A DNA stretch of 64,000 nucleotides from Kineobactrum salinum. Its GTDB lineage: Bacteria > Pseudomonadota > Gammaproteobacteria > Pseudomonadales > Halieaceae. Shown here in pieces: positions 54,873-64,000 of this stretch (the stretch's first letter is position 1; the number at the start of each line of letters is the position of its first letter). The DNA is taken from contig NZ_CP048711.1 of NCBI RefSeq assembly GCF_010669285.1, positions 806,001-870,000 on the forward strand, written 5' to 3'. A program made the translations under genes and the position numbers. The notes below the pieces were generated by a model, which worked only from the letters and a program-made list of their open reading frames with translations, was not told the DNA's origin and did no database searches.

Positions 54873-55787
54873 TCAGGGCATCAGCTCATCCTCGTCAGCT
54901 CCCTCCTTCACCGGCACCATCAGATCCTCCTTGCTGACACCCATCATCAGCAGGATATTGGCCGCCATGTAGATGGACGAGTAAGTTCCCACCGCTATAC
55001 CCACCAGCAGCGCAACTGCAAACCCGAAAATCATCTCCCCACCAAAGACGGCCAGGGAAATCAGTACCAATACGGTGGTCAATGAAGTGATGATGGTGCG
55101 GCCCAGGGTCTCGGTGAGTGAAATGTTGATGACCTCGATTGAAGACCTCGCCCGGAGTTTGCGGAAGTTTTCCCGGATACGGTCATAGACAACAATGGTG
55201 TCGTTGAGCGAATAGCCAATCACCGCGAGCACCGCCGCCAGTACGGTCAGGTCGAACTCCAGGCCGGATATCGAAAAGAAGCCCAGGGTAATGATCACGT
55301 CGTGAATCAGCGCGACAACAGCACTCAGGGCGAACTTGAACTGGAAGCGGAATGCGATATAGATCATGATCAGGCCCAGCGCGAGCAACATCGCCAGCCC
55401 TCCCTGCTCCCGCAGCTCGTCACCCACCTGGGGCCCCACGAATTCGACCCGCCGCAGCTCCACAGTACCGGCAAAGTTGTCCTGCAACACTCTCAGCAGA
55501 GCATGGCCCGCCGCTTCCGAATGCCCCTGGGGCAGCCGGATCATGACGTCCCGATCGGTGCCGAAGGCCACCACCACTGCGCCGGGATAGCCGGCCCCGG
55601 TGAGGCTGGAGCGGATGCCCTCCAGTTCAACCGTCTGGCTGTAGTGGGCCTCCACCAGTGTCCCGCCGGTGAAGTCCAGCCCCCAGTTCAGCTGGCGGGT
55701 GACGAACGATGCGATCGAAACCAGCAACATCACAACCGAAAAAACCAGGGCCAGCTTGCGCCGGCCCATGAAATTGATGACTTTCAT
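54873..55787 (-). CDS. secF: Protein translocase subunit SecF
   Basis: A 304-residue inner-membrane protein that, with SecD, aids release of exported proteins. The start at 55787 follows AGGGAG. It begins INFMGRRKLALVFSVVML, then the conserved LNWGLDFTGGTLVE, a periplasmic domain ending FVGPQVGDELREQGGLAM, and five helices with LIHDVIITLGFFSI, VIGYSLNDTIVVYDRIREN and ETLGRTIITSLTT. All SecF signatures are intact. The gene normally follows secD; here no secD is present, so this is a solitary or second copy. Confidence 0.93.
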   Translation of the reverse strand: MKVINFMGRRKLALVFSVVMLLVSIASFVTRQLNWGLDFTGGTLVEAHYSQTVELEGIRSSLTGAGYPGAVVVAFGTDRDVMIRLPQGHSEAAGHALLRVLQDNFAGTVELRRVEFVGPQVGDELREQGGLAMLLALGLIMIYIAFRFQFKFALSAVVALIHDVIITLGFFSISGLEFDLTVLAAVLAVIGYSLNDTIVVYDRIRENFRKLRARSSIEVINISLTETLGRTIITSLTTVLVLISLAVFGGEMIFGFAVALLVGIAVGTYSSIYMAANILLMMGVSKEDLMVPVKEGADEDELMP

Positions 55788-55858
55788 ATTTAAACTCCCT
55801 GATTGCACAGGGCATCCCCGGTCCCTGCCGGTCAGATGCTCAACCCACGAAACGCGAA

Positions 55859-56185
55859 TCAGACCAGGGCAGGAGGAGCCCGGGGGGAGGCAGGATAGCT
55901 GGCTATGCGGATGCGCCGTGCCACCGCAATGCGGCTGCCAGCAGCGCAACGCAAGTCAGGTGAAGGGAGGACCGCACGGTTGGCACTGGCGTCGCCGCAA
56001 GCCTCGTCGTCCGATCCGTCACCCGCTCCGACGAGAAAGGGCGGGGAACTGTCGCCGGGCTGTTCAAACTGCCCCGCGTGAAAGGCCGGCGAATTCCAGG
56101 AAGAGGACCACAACAGCAGGTTCGTGACCAGCAGGAGACTCAGGCCCAACTGGTACAGGGTCTTGCCGTGATGGGAGGATGTCAT
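55859..56185 (-). CDS. Small hypothetical protein with N-terminal membrane helix
   Basis: A 108-residue open frame starting MTSSHHGKTLYQLGLSLLLV, with one strong hydrophobic segment (LGLSLLLVTNLLLW) that could be a signal or anchor, then a low-complexity, charge-poor tail ending in SYPASPRAPPALV. AGG lies ~7 bp before the ATG. I recognise no family. It lies between arsJ and secF on the same strand. It could be an unexpressed frame in GC-rich DNA. Confidence 0.4.
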   Translation of the reverse strand: MTSSHHGKTLYQLGLSLLLVTNLLLWSSSWNSPAFHAGQFEQPGDSSPPFLVGAGDGSDDEACGDASANRAVLPSPDLRCAAGSRIAVARRIRIASYPASPRAPPALV

Positions 56186-56269
56186 GGTATTGCCTGAATG
56201 GAGACGAGCGGCTGTGGCAGCATTATTAGCACACTTGTTCAGTCCAGTGAAAGCGCAATTTTTGGGTGG

Positions 56270-57486
56270 CTACAGAGTGCTACCTTCAGGCAGCCACCGG
56301 GCTGTCGCCGCGGCGGCCAACAACAGCAGGGTCGATATCAACAGGCAGGCCTCCAGCCCGGCCAACTGGAAGATCCAGCCCGAGAGCACTGTCCCCAACA
56401 GGCGTCCCATGGCATTGGCCATATAGTAGAAACCGACATCCAGGGACACACCATCCGCCCCAGCATAGCTCAGGATCAGATAACTATGAATGGAGGAATT
56501 GATCGCAAACAGTACGCCGAACAACAGCAGGCCCACAAACAGTGTCGGTCCGGGAGGCAGCCCCTGCAACAGTCCCAGCGCCATCAGCGCAGGCAGCAGC
56601 ACCAGCGGCACAGCCCAGCGCATGGCAGTGCGGCCATCGGGGACCCGGCCGCCCACTCTCCCGGTAACAACAGGGGCGCAGGCCTGGACCAAACCGTAGG
56701 CCATGACCCACAGGGCCAGAAAACCGCCGGTCTGCCAGTGGTCCCAGCCCAGCGTCCGGGACAGGAAAACCGGCAACGCCACCACAAACCAGACGTCCCT
56801 GGCCGCAAACAGACACAGGCGTGCAGCCGACAGGACATTGATCGCCCGGCTCTTGGAAAATATTTCCCGGAACTTCGGTTTGTTTTTGGCCTTGCCGAGA
56901 TCTTTGCTCAGCAGCAGCATACTCGAGATCCACACCAGCGCGAGCACCGCCGCCATGCTGCCCACAGCAGCGGTGAACCCCAGAGTCATCAGCAATACGC
57001 CACCGAGGAAGAACCCCAGCCCCTTGAGCGCGTTCTTGGAGCCGGTGAGCAGCGCCACCCATTTGTACAGTGTGCCCTGGGCAGTTTCCGGCACCAGCAA
57101 TTTGATGGCACTCTTGGCGCTCATCTTGTTCAGGTCCTTGGCGATACCGGACAGGGCCTGGGCCGCCATCACCCAGGGCACGGTGAGCATCGCCGTCGGC
57201 ACCAGTAGCATCGCCAGCGCGACCACCTGCAACAACAGGCCGATATTCATCGTGCGATTGAGCCCGAGATGCGCCCCCAGCCAGCCCCGGCCAGGTTGGT
57301 GATCACCCCGAAGACTTCGTAGAACAAAAACAGCAGTGCAATCTGCAGCGGACTGTAGCCCAGGCCGTGAAAATGCAGCACCACCAGCATGCGCAAGGCA
57401 CCATCGGTCAGGGTAAAGGCCCAGTAATTGCCAGTGACCACCAGGTACTGGCGTACACCCGGCGGCAACTGCTGCAGGACACTCAC
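56270..57486 (-). CDS. arsJ: ArsJ organoarsenical efflux transporter, broken by an apparent 1-base deletion
   Basis: An MFS permease of ~405 residues that exports 1-arseno-3-phosphoglycerate, which falls apart to arsenate outside. From GTG 57486 it reads QYLVVTGNYWAFTLTDGALR and LFYEVFGVITNLAG; the frame then breaks and resumes GAHLGLNRTMNIGLLLQV, AKDLNKMSAKSAIKLLVPE, KWVALLTGSKNALKGLGFF. One extra base in the C4 run at 57285-57288 restores NLAGGWLGAHLGLNR. These are ArsJ-specific segments. The start lies 3 bp after the GAPDH stop; a hairpin (57477-57483 with 57492-57498) places both codons in its loop. Confidence 0.88.
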
Positions 57487-57489
57487 CGC

Positions 57490-58503
57490 TCAGTGTCCCC
57501 GGTCTGTGCGCGCCACCTTCAGGGCCAGTTCCGCGGTACGATTGGCGTAGGCCCATTCATTGTCGTACCAGGCGTAGAGCTTCAGCTGAGTGCCGTTCAC
57601 CACCAGTGTCGACAGCGCATCGACGATGCTGGAATGCGGGTCGCCGCGATAGTCGACAGACACCAGCGGTCGCTCCTCGTAGCCAAGAATACCAGCCAGC
57701 TCGCCCTCCGCTGCGCGGCGCAACAGGCAGTTCACCTCCTGCGCGGTGGTGGGCCGCGCCACTTCAAACACACAATCGGTCAGGGAGGCATTGGCCAGTG
57801 GCACCCGCACTGCGTGACCATCCAGCTTGCCCTTCAACTCCGGGAAAATATGGGTAATCGCCGTGGCGGAACCGGTGGTGGTCGGAATCAGACTCTGGCC
57901 ACAGGCGCGCGCCCGGCGCAGGTCCCTGTGCGGCGCGTCGAGGATGGTCTGGGTATTGGTGATCGAATGGATCGTGGTGATGGAGCCGTGCACGATACCG
58001 AGCTGTTCGTGGATCACCTTGACCACCGGCGCCAGGCAGTTGGTGGTGCAGGAGGCGGCAGTGACTATCCGGTGCCGCTCCGGCTCGTAGAGCTTGTCAT
58101 TCACGCCCATCACCACATTGAGCACGCCCTCCTCCTTCACCGGCGCCGTGACCACCACCCGCTTGACCCCCTGGTCGAGATAGCCCTGCAGCAGCGCGGT
58201 GGTCTTCATCCTGCCGGAGGCTTCGATCACCAGATCACAACCGGACCAGTCAGTGTCGGAAATGCTCGTGTTGCGGCTGGTGGCGATACGCTGCTCACCG
58301 ACGCAAACAACATTACCCTCGGCGCAGGCCTCGTACTCCCAGCGTCCGTGCACAGAATCAAAGGTGAGCAGATGGGCCAGGGTGGTCGCGTCGCCCGCCG
58401 GATCGTTGATCTGTACACAGCGCAGACCGGGCTGTCCCCACAGCGCGCGCAACGTGAGCCGGCCCATGCGGCCAAAGCCATTGATACCGATACGGATTGT
58501 CAT
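57490..58503 (-). CDS. ArsJ-associated glyceraldehyde-3-phosphate dehydrogenase
   Basis: A 337-residue [21 protein letters not shown] binds NAD; catalytic cysteine in [13 protein letters not shown]-terminal [17 protein letters not shown]. In ars operons this enzyme accepts arsenate in place of phosphate and forms 1-arseno-3-phosphoglycerate, the substrate of ArsJ. Location between the ArsC-ArsR and ArsJ genes, overlapping the former by 4 bp, supports that role over glycolysis. Its insertions and short length also match the ars-linked type. Confidence 0.92.
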   Translation of the reverse strand: MTIRIGINGFGRMGRLTLRALWGQPGLRCVQINDPAGDATTLAHLLTFDSVHGRWEYEACAEGNVVCVGEQRIATSRNTSISDTDWSGCDLVIEASGRMKTTALLQGYLDQGVKRVVVTAPVKEEGVLNVVMGVNDKLYEPERHRIVTAASCTTNCLAPVVKVIHEQLGIVHGSITTIHSITNTQTILDAPHRDLRRARACGQSLIPTTTGSATAITHIFPELKGKLDGHAVRVPLANASLTDCVFEVARPTTAQEVNCLLRRAAEGELAGILGYEERPLVSVDYRGDPHSSIVDALSTLVVNGTQLKLYAWYDNEWAYANRTAELALKVARTDRGH

Positions 58504-59306
58504 TGTGTTGCTCCTTGTACGCGACTGCCGGGCGGGTTTGCGCTATCGCGCAGGCGTTGCAGGGGAAGCGCCAGCAATTCGCCGCTATGCTCGCGCGTAC
58601 TGTGGATGATTCCGGCCATCCAGCCGGGCAGCGCAGGGTGCAGACGATAGTGGACCCACTGCCCTTCACGCCGGTCCAGCAGCAGGCCCACCCTGCGCAA
58701 CTGCGCCAGGTGCCGGGATACTTTCGGTTGCGGCGAGGCCAGCGCCTCCACCAGCTCGCAGACGCAGAGTTCGCCAGCCCGCTCGATCAGCAGGAGGCTG
58801 AGCAGGCGGGTCTCGTCCGCCAGGGCCTTGTAGAACGTCAGCGCAGCAGGCGGTGGCAGGGGCTGAACCTGCTTGCTGTTGACCAGCACGAACAGGCGGA
58901 TTCGCTCGCTGATCTCCTGCAGTGTACGGGCAAAGGCGTTGGGCTCCGGACGCTGCTTCGGATCGGGAAAATCCCACGCCATGACCACCCCGCTACCGGG
59001 CCAGTGCCGGCATTCCCGATGCGCCTTGCTGCACAGGGTAATCACAAAGTCGAAGTGCTGGCCGGCCAGCTCGGCTACTGATTTAGCCACCAGACCACCG
59101 CTGTCGATGCCGAAGGACTGCAGCGTCGCCAGTGTGCGCGGGTCGATTTCCTCCGGCATATTGCCCGCGCTGAAGACCTCGAATTGGTCTCCCGCCAACT
59201 GGCGCAACAGCGCCTCCGCCATCTGAGAGCGGGCGGAGTTGGCGGTGCACAGAAACAGGACTTTCTGGCGCATGGCGCTGCCTTCTGAACTGGATTTAGC
59301 AGCCAT
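58500..59306 (-). CDS. ArsC-ArsR fusion: arsenate reductase/phosphatase-like domain plus ArsR repressor
   Basis: A ~268-residue two-domain protein. The N-terminal low-molecular-weight phosphatase-type domain holds the C-x5-R loop in [18 protein letters not shown] and WDFPDPKQ. The C-terminal ArsR winged helix has the As(III)-binding [11 protein letters not shown] and recognition helix [19 protein letters not shown]. It probably represses the operon until arsenite binds. Two starts are possible: 59306 (GAGAA upstream) and 59273 (GAAGG upstream, immediately before MRQKVLFLC). Its stop overlaps the GAPDH start (ATGA). An ATATATG/CATATAT palindrome lies just upstream. Confidence 0.9.
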   Translation of the reverse strand: MAAKSSSEGSAMRQKVLFLCTANSARSQMAEALLRQLAGDQFEVFSAGNMPEEIDPRTLATLQSFGIDSGGLVAKSVAELAGQHFDFVITLCSKAHRECRHWPGSGVVMAWDFPDPKQRPEPNAFARTLQEISERIRLFVLVNSKQVQPLPPPAALTFYKALADETRLLSLLLIERAGELCVCELVEALASPQPKVSRHLAQLRRVGLLLDRREGQWVHYRLHPALPGWMAGIIHSTREHSGELLALPLQRLRDSANPPGSRVQGATQ

Positions 59307-59321
59307 TATATTCTCTAAAAC

Positions 59322-59345
59322 ATATATGTCTATATCCGCATATAT
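59322..59345. promoter_or_regulatory. ArsR operator candidate
   Basis: ATATATG (59322-59328) and CATATAT (59339-59345) are perfect inverted arms with a 10-bp spacer, 16 bp before the fusion gene start. AT-rich palindromes of this form are usual ArsR sites. A possible promoter on the minus strand, TTGCTA (59347-59352) and CATATA 17 bp further, would be covered by the operator. Confidence 0.65.
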
Positions 59346-59449
59346 TAGCAATTCGTCTTGACAGTTTGTGCATTTAGTCCACACTATTCGTGTGGGTTTG
59401 AGTGGTTTCCCCCACCAAGTCAGGCACTCCCCAAGCCACTTTTTACAAG

Positions 59450-59490
59450 ACTGTCCGTTTAACGATGGCCAGTAGCGCCATCAGGACAGT
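59450..59490 (+). other. Nested stem-loop before a small gene
   Basis: ACTGTCC (59450-59456) pairs with GGACAGT (59484-59490), and inside it GATGGC (59464-59469) pairs with GCCATC (59477-59482). The outer stem ends 6 bp before ATG 59497 and would occupy the ribosome-binding region of that gene. No T run follows, so it is not a simple terminator. Confidence 0.6.
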
Positions 59491-59496
59491 ACGACC

Positions 59497-59844
59497 ATGA
59501 AAATCACCATCAGAGAATCCGGAAAAACGGAGACCCTCTCAATTCTTGACCCCGACGGGACCGACTTCGCCGTTGAATTTATCCGTAGCACAGGCGCGCT
59601 GGACGACGGCCAGTTTGACTATGAGGAGGAATCGGGGACCTGGACCTGCAGTCAGGACACCTACAACAAATGGGCCCAGGTTATCCGTGACAATGAATTG
59701 CTGGATACACGGCTGCCCGCACTCAACAGAAAATACGGGACCAAGACGGTCAACAAGGTCATCGGGGCCGCGGGCAACTGTCGCCCGGAGGATTTCGCCC
59801 GCACTATCAATTCAGCGCTGGACGAGGCGTTTGGGAAGCAATAG
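59497..59844 (+). CDS. Small protein of unknown function
   Basis: A 115-residue soluble, acidic protein starting MKITIRESGKTETLSI. It has alternating beta-like segments, a WTCSQDTYNKWAQVI stretch and a helical end (PEDFARTINSALDEAF). No signal peptide, membrane helix or family motif that I recognise. No clear Shine-Dalgarno; a nested stem-loop covers the region. A TTGACA at 59358-59363 with CACTAT 18 bp on could be its promoter. It points toward tRNA-Pro, 10 bp beyond its stop. Confidence 0.65.
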   Translation: MKITIRESGKTETLSILDPDGTDFAVEFIRSTGALDDGQFDYEEESGTWTCSQDTYNKWAQVIRDNELLDTRLPALNRKYGTKTVNKVIGAAGNCRPEDFARTINSALDEAFGKQ

Positions 59845-59854
59845 GAAGGATATT

Positions 59855-59931
59855 TGGTCGGGACGGCAGGATTTGAACCTGCGACCACCACACCCCCAGT
59901 GTGGTGCGCTACCAGGCTGCGCTACGCCCCG
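59855..59931 (-). tRNA. tRNA-Pro (anticodon GGG)
   Basis: 77 nt with encoded CCA. On the minus strand the acceptor CGGGGCG pairs with CGTCCCG (one G-U), the anticodon stem is CCACA/TGTGG with loop CTGGGGG (anticodon GGG), and the T-arm has GGTTCAAATCC. It stands after merR, as in many gammaproteobacteria, and could serve as an integration site, though no duplicated 3' end is seen in the window. Confidence 0.96.
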
Positions 59932-59987
59932 AGAAGTCGCTTGTTGCGAGGGCGGCATTATACTGAAAGGGGGCGTGAAGACAAACC

Positions 59988-60347
59988 CTATTTGCCGGGA
60001 GACAGCACTCTCAGCACATCTTCGAGTTCTTCGATGGTTTCCTTGAGCACAGCCTGGAAGTCGCTGCCCGGCTCTGAGCCCTCACTGGTCATGCGCTGGC
60101 GCGCGCCGCCGATGGTATAGCCCTGTTCATAGAGCAGGCTGCGAATCTGACGGATGGTCAGCACATCCTCGCGCTGGTAGTAGCGGCGATTGCCGCGGCG
60201 CTTTACCGGCTTGAGTTGGGGGAATTCCTGTTCCCAGTAGCGCAGCACATGGGGTTTGACCGCACACAGTTCGCTGACTTCACCAATCGTAAAATAGCGC
60301 TTGCCCGGTATGACCGGCAGTTCGTTATTGTGACTCGGTTCCAGCAT
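59988..60347 (-). CDS. MerR-family regulator downstream of ihfA
   Basis: A 119-residue regulator. The N-terminal helix-turn-helix is [20 protein letters not shown] followed by [19 protein letters not shown], and a dimerising helix follows ([20 protein letters not shown]). No metal-binding cysteine pair is seen at the C-terminus, so it is not a metal sensor of the CueR type. It overlaps ihfA by 23 bp; this pheST-ihfA-merR order is conserved in Pseudomonas and relatives. Target genes are unknown. Confidence 0.92.
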   Translation of the reverse strand: MLEPSHNNELPVIPGKRYFTIGEVSELCAVKPHVLRYWEQEFPQLKPVKRRGNRRYYQREDVLTIRQIRSLLYEQGYTIGGARQRMTSEGSEPGSDFQAVLKETIEELEDVLRVLSPGK

Positions 60348-60630
60348 ATGCTTCTACTCGCGCCTTCAGCTTTTGCCCGGGGCGGAAGGTAACCACCCGG
60401 CGGGCGGAAATGGGAATTTCTTCCCCGGTCTTGGGATTGCGGCCGGGACGCTGGCTCTTGTCGCGCAGGTCGAAGTTGCCGAAACCCGACAACTTGACCT
60501 GCTCATTGCCCTCCAGGCTGGCGCGGATCTCCTCGAAGAACAGCTCGACAATCTCCTTGGCTTCGCGCTTGTTGAGCCCCAACTCTTCAAACAGGCGTTC
60601 CGCCATTTCGGATTTTGTGAGAGCAGCCAT
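60325..60630 (-). CDS. ihfA: Integration host factor subunit alpha
   Basis: A 101-residue DNA-bending protein that pairs with IhfB. It starts [20 protein letters not shown], then [20 protein letters not shown], the beta-arm tip [18 protein letters not shown], all near consensus. It lies 14 bp after pheT. IHF is needed for spacer insertion in type I-E systems, and the leader at 43841-43932 has an IHF-like site. Confidence 0.96.
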   Translation of the reverse strand: MAALTKSEMAERLFEELGLNKREAKEIVELFFEEIRASLEGNEQVKLSGFGNFDLRDKSQRPGRNPKTGEEIPISARRVVTFRPGQKLKARVEAYAGTESQ

Positions 60631-60644
60631 CGCGCGTCCTGTGC

Positions 60645-63035
60645 CTAGTTCCTGAGCTCAGCGTTATAGTTTTTTCCCAGGGAATCAATCACTTGTTCCA
60701 TGGCGTCATTAACCATATCATCGCTAAGAGTGCGCGATTGATCTCTGAAAGTCAAACCAAATGCCAGGCTTTTTCTTTTAGGATCAATGCCTTTGCCCTG
60801 ATAGACATCAAATAACCTTAACTCCCGCAGGTAAGCCCCTGCGGCGGCTCTGACATCGTCCATCAGTGCGGCGGCGGCCACTGACTCATCCACAACCACA
60901 GCCAAATCCCGGCGAACTTCGGGGAAACGCGACAATTCGGCAAAGTGTGGCAGCTCGCCTTCCAGCACCGCGGCCAGGTCCAGCTCGCAGGCCAGCACCG
61001 GTGCGGCGAGGTCCAGCGCCGTCAATACCGAGGGATGCAGTGCCCCGATCACTCCGACGACCTGCCCATTTCGGGTCAGCTCGGCGGTCTGCCCCGGGTG
61101 CAGCGCCGGTCGCTCGGCAGCCCGGAAGCCGAATTCCGCGGCGGCCCGGCCCAGGCCCAGCAGACTTTCCAGGTCACCCTTGAGATCGAAGTAATCCACT
61201 GCCGCGGTGGCGGCAGACCAGGATTCCGCGAAACGCTGGCCGCTAACCATCAGCGCCAGGGTCGGTATCTGGCGCAGGCCGGCCAGGCCGCTGCCCTCCG
61301 GCCCCGGCACAAAGCGCAAGCCGCTCTCGAACAGACGCACCCTGCCCTGCTGGCGATTGCTGTTGCGCAGCACCGCGCTGGCCAGGCCCGGCAGCAGGCT
61401 GCTGCGCATCACCGCCATGTCGGCGGAAATCGGGTTGCTCAGCGCAACCGGCGTGACCTCGGGGTCGAACAACTCCTGCAACCGCGGCTCGACAAAGCTG
61501 TAGGTGATGGCCTCGCGGTAGCCGCGCGCGGCCAGGTGACGGCGCAGATGACGCAGCGACAAACGGGCCTCGGGCTTCGCCGGCATTGCCAGGTCGGCGT
61601 GGATGGCGGTAACCGGCAGACGATTGTAACCGTAGACCCGGGCCAGCTCCTCCAGCAGGTCGGCCTCGATGGCGATATCAAAACGCCAGCTCGGCACCGT
61701 GCAGCTCCAACCTTCGGCAGTGGCTGTCAACCCCATTCCCAACCCGCCCAGGATACGCTCGACGTCCGCGTCCGCCAGTTCGAAGCCGAGCAGGCGCGGT
61801 ATCCGCGCCCGGCGCAGGGCAACGGGGGGACGGGCCGGCAACTGCGTGCGGTCCACCGCCTCGGTCACGGGCCCCGCCTCGCCGCCGACGATATCCAGCA
61901 GCAGCCGGGTGGCACGCTCCAGCGCGACGGCCTGCAGTTCAAAATCCACCCCGCGTTCGAAGCGGTGGGAGGAATCCGTGTGCAGACCGTAGCCGCGCGC
62001 CTTGCCGGCCAGCAGATCCGGCGAGAAAAAGGCCGACTCGAGGAAGAGATTGCGGGTGCCGGCGCCGACGGAGGAAGCTTCGCCGCCCATAATGCCCGCC
62101 ATCGCCAGCGGGCCCTCGTGGTCGGCAATCACCAGGGTATCGGCCTGTAGCTCCACGGTTTGGCCGTCCAGCAGGGCCAGGGATTCGCCCGCCTGGGCAG
62201 TGCGCACAATAATACCGCCCTGCAATTTGTCCAGGTCGAAGGCATGCATCGGCTGGCCCAGTTCCAGCAGCACGTAGTTGGTCACATCCACGACCGCATC
62301 GATACTGCGCAGGCCACAGCGCCGCAGCTTCTCCTGCAACCACAGCGGCGAGGGCCGACTGATATCGACCCCGCGCAGCACCCGCCCCATATAGCGCGGG
62401 CAGCGCTCGGGAGCATCGATACGCAGCGGCAGGCTATCATCGATCGAGGCAGGCACCGGCTCACAGGCCACTGGCGTGACCGGCAGTTCATTCAGCAGGC
62501 CCACTTCCCGGGCGATGCCGGCAATGCCCAAACAGTCTGCCCGGTTCGGGGTCAGGCCTATCTCTATCAGGCAATCATCCAGCCCGAGATACTCGCGCAG
62601 GTCCGTGCCCACCGGTGCATCCGCGGGCAGCTCCATCAGGCCCGCGCTGGCTTCGGAAATACCCAGTTCCTGCTCCGCGCAGAGCATGCCCTGGGACTCG
62701 ACCCCGCGCAGCTTCGCCTTCTTGATCTTGAAGTCACCGGGCAACACCGCGCCAATCTGGGCCAGCGGCGCCTTCAGCCCGGCACGGGCGTTGGGAGCGC
62801 CGCAGACGATCTGTACCGTCCCGCTGCCGGTTTCCACCGTGCACAGGCGCAGCTTGTCGGCATTCGGATGCTGTTCGGCACTGATGACTTCCGCTACCAC
62901 AACGCCGCTGAAGCGGCCCGCTACCGGTTCAATCGCATCGACTTCAAGTCCTGCCATCGTGATCTGTTGCGCCAGCTCCCCGGTACTCAGAGCCGGGTCA
63001 ACCCATTCGCGCAGCCATTGTTCACTGATTTTCAC
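60645..63035 (-). CDS. pheT: Phenylalanine-tRNA ligase beta subunit
   Basis: A 796-residue subunit of the alpha2-beta2 enzyme that charges tRNA-Phe and edits mis-charged Tyr. [16 protein letters not shown] opens it. A tRNA-binding OB domain follows ([36 protein letters not shown]), then the B3/B4 editing domain ([17 protein letters not shown]), B5, the pseudo-catalytic domain and the FDX-ACB anticodon domain at the end ([35 protein letters not shown]). Full length. It is 20 bp after pheS and 14 bp before ihfA. Confidence 0.97.
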   Translation of the reverse strand: MKISEQWLREWVDPALSTGELAQQITMAGLEVDAIEPVAGRFSGVVVAEVISAEQHPNADKLRLCTVETGSGTVQIVCGAPNARAGLKAPLAQIGAVLPGDFKIKKAKLRGVESQGMLCAEQELGISEASAGLMELPADAPVGTDLREYLGLDDCLIEIGLTPNRADCLGIAGIAREVGLLNELPVTPVACEPVPASIDDSLPLRIDAPERCPRYMGRVLRGVDISRPSPLWLQEKLRRCGLRSIDAVVDVTNYVLLELGQPMHAFDLDKLQGGIIVRTAQAGESLALLDGQTVELQADTLVIADHEGPLAMAGIMGGEASSVGAGTRNLFLESAFFSPDLLAGKARGYGLHTDSSHRFERGVDFELQAVALERATRLLLDIVGGEAGPVTEAVDRTQLPARPPVALRRARIPRLLGFELADADVERILGGLGMGLTATAEGWSCTVPSWRFDIAIEADLLEELARVYGYNRLPVTAIHADLAMPAKPEARLSLRHLRRHLAARGYREAITYSFVEPRLQELFDPEVTPVALSNPISADMAVMRSSLLPGLASAVLRNSNRQQGRVRLFESGLRFVPGPEGSGLAGLRQIPTLALMVSGQRFAESWSAATAAVDYFDLKGDLESLLGLGRAAAEFGFRAAERPALHPGQTAELTRNGQVVGVIGALHPSVLTALDLAAPVLACELDLAAVLEGELPHFAELSRFPEVRRDLAVVVDESVAAAALMDDVRAAAGAYLRELRLFDVYQGKGIDPKRKSLAFGLTFRDQSRTLSDDMVNDAMEQVIDSLGKNYNAELRN

Positions 63036-63055
63036 TTGTCTCTCTCCGTGGTCTG

Positions 63056-64000
<945 letters not shown>

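Noticed and set aside
59855-59931. tRNA-Pro as a proven attachment site
   Set aside because: No second copy of the tRNA 3' end and no integrase gene are visible in this window.

Overview
The window looks like the chromosome of a GC-rich, aerobic, probably marine gammaproteobacterium, possibly of the Halieaceae/OM60-NOR5 or Spongiibacteraceae type. The reasons are the pheS-pheT-ihfA-merR-tRNA-Pro order at the right end, three TonB-dependent receptors, a type II NADH dehydrogenase, a 7TM-DISM diguanylate cyclase and dispersed structured palindromes. The taxonomic call is inference; there is no rRNA gene to test it.

Left end (1-5.3 kb): a GMC oxidoreductase fragment and a secreted amidohydrolase run leftward; a TonB receptor and a PchR-like AraC regulator run rightward. 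This is a small uptake/catabolism module of visibly lower GC than what follows. From 5.4 to 35 kb lies a long amino-compound region: an Lrp regulator, branched-chain 2-oxoacid dehydrogenase E1 alpha, E1 beta and E2 (no E3), avtA, an MFS transporter, a LuxR regulator, a class III PLP enzyme that closely resembles the AGXT2L phospho-lyases, an APH-type small-molecule kinase, an SDR, a branched-chain aminotransferase, a TetR/TonB-receptor pair, an exported RidA-like protein, a pectinacetylesterase-like hydrolase, a cupin, two more aminotransferases, a third TonB receptor with an AraC regulator, a sodium:solute symporter, a prolyl oligopeptidase and ndh. Together they suggest uptake and deamination of amino acids, amino alcohols or peptides.

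From 35.1 to 48 kb is a complete type I-E CRISPR-Cas locus (cas3, cse1, cse2, cas7, cas5, cas6e, cas1, cas2) followed by a leader and an array of 67 repeats and 66 spacers. The distal end of the array abuts a decayed fragment of the chemotaxis-type cheB-cheR-PAS gene whose full copy lies 1.7 kb further right. Between the two sits a DUF222/HNH nuclease gene with a LexA-like box.

From 49.7 to 60 kb a leftward signalling group (diguanylate cyclase, PAS protein, CheB-CheR-PAS fusion) follows a solitary secF. Next comes an arsenate resistance operon (ArsC-ArsR fusion, GAPDH, ArsJ), a small unknown gene and tRNA-Pro(GGG). The window ends with the housekeeping block merR, ihfA, pheT and pheS.

At least six genes are broken by an apparent single missing base, five of them clearly inside a run of G or C. 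One CRISPR repeat also lacks one C of its C4 run. I read this as homopolymer undercalling in the assembly, not decay, and list these genes as CDS with the break noted. The most novel-looking signals are: three covarying multi-stem palindromes around avtA; a 17-bp motif shared by the LuxR-linked promoters of a kinase/phospho-lyase locus; a CRISPR-repeat-like stem at the 3' end of cas3; and the SOS-like HNH gene flanked by cheBR-derived repeats.
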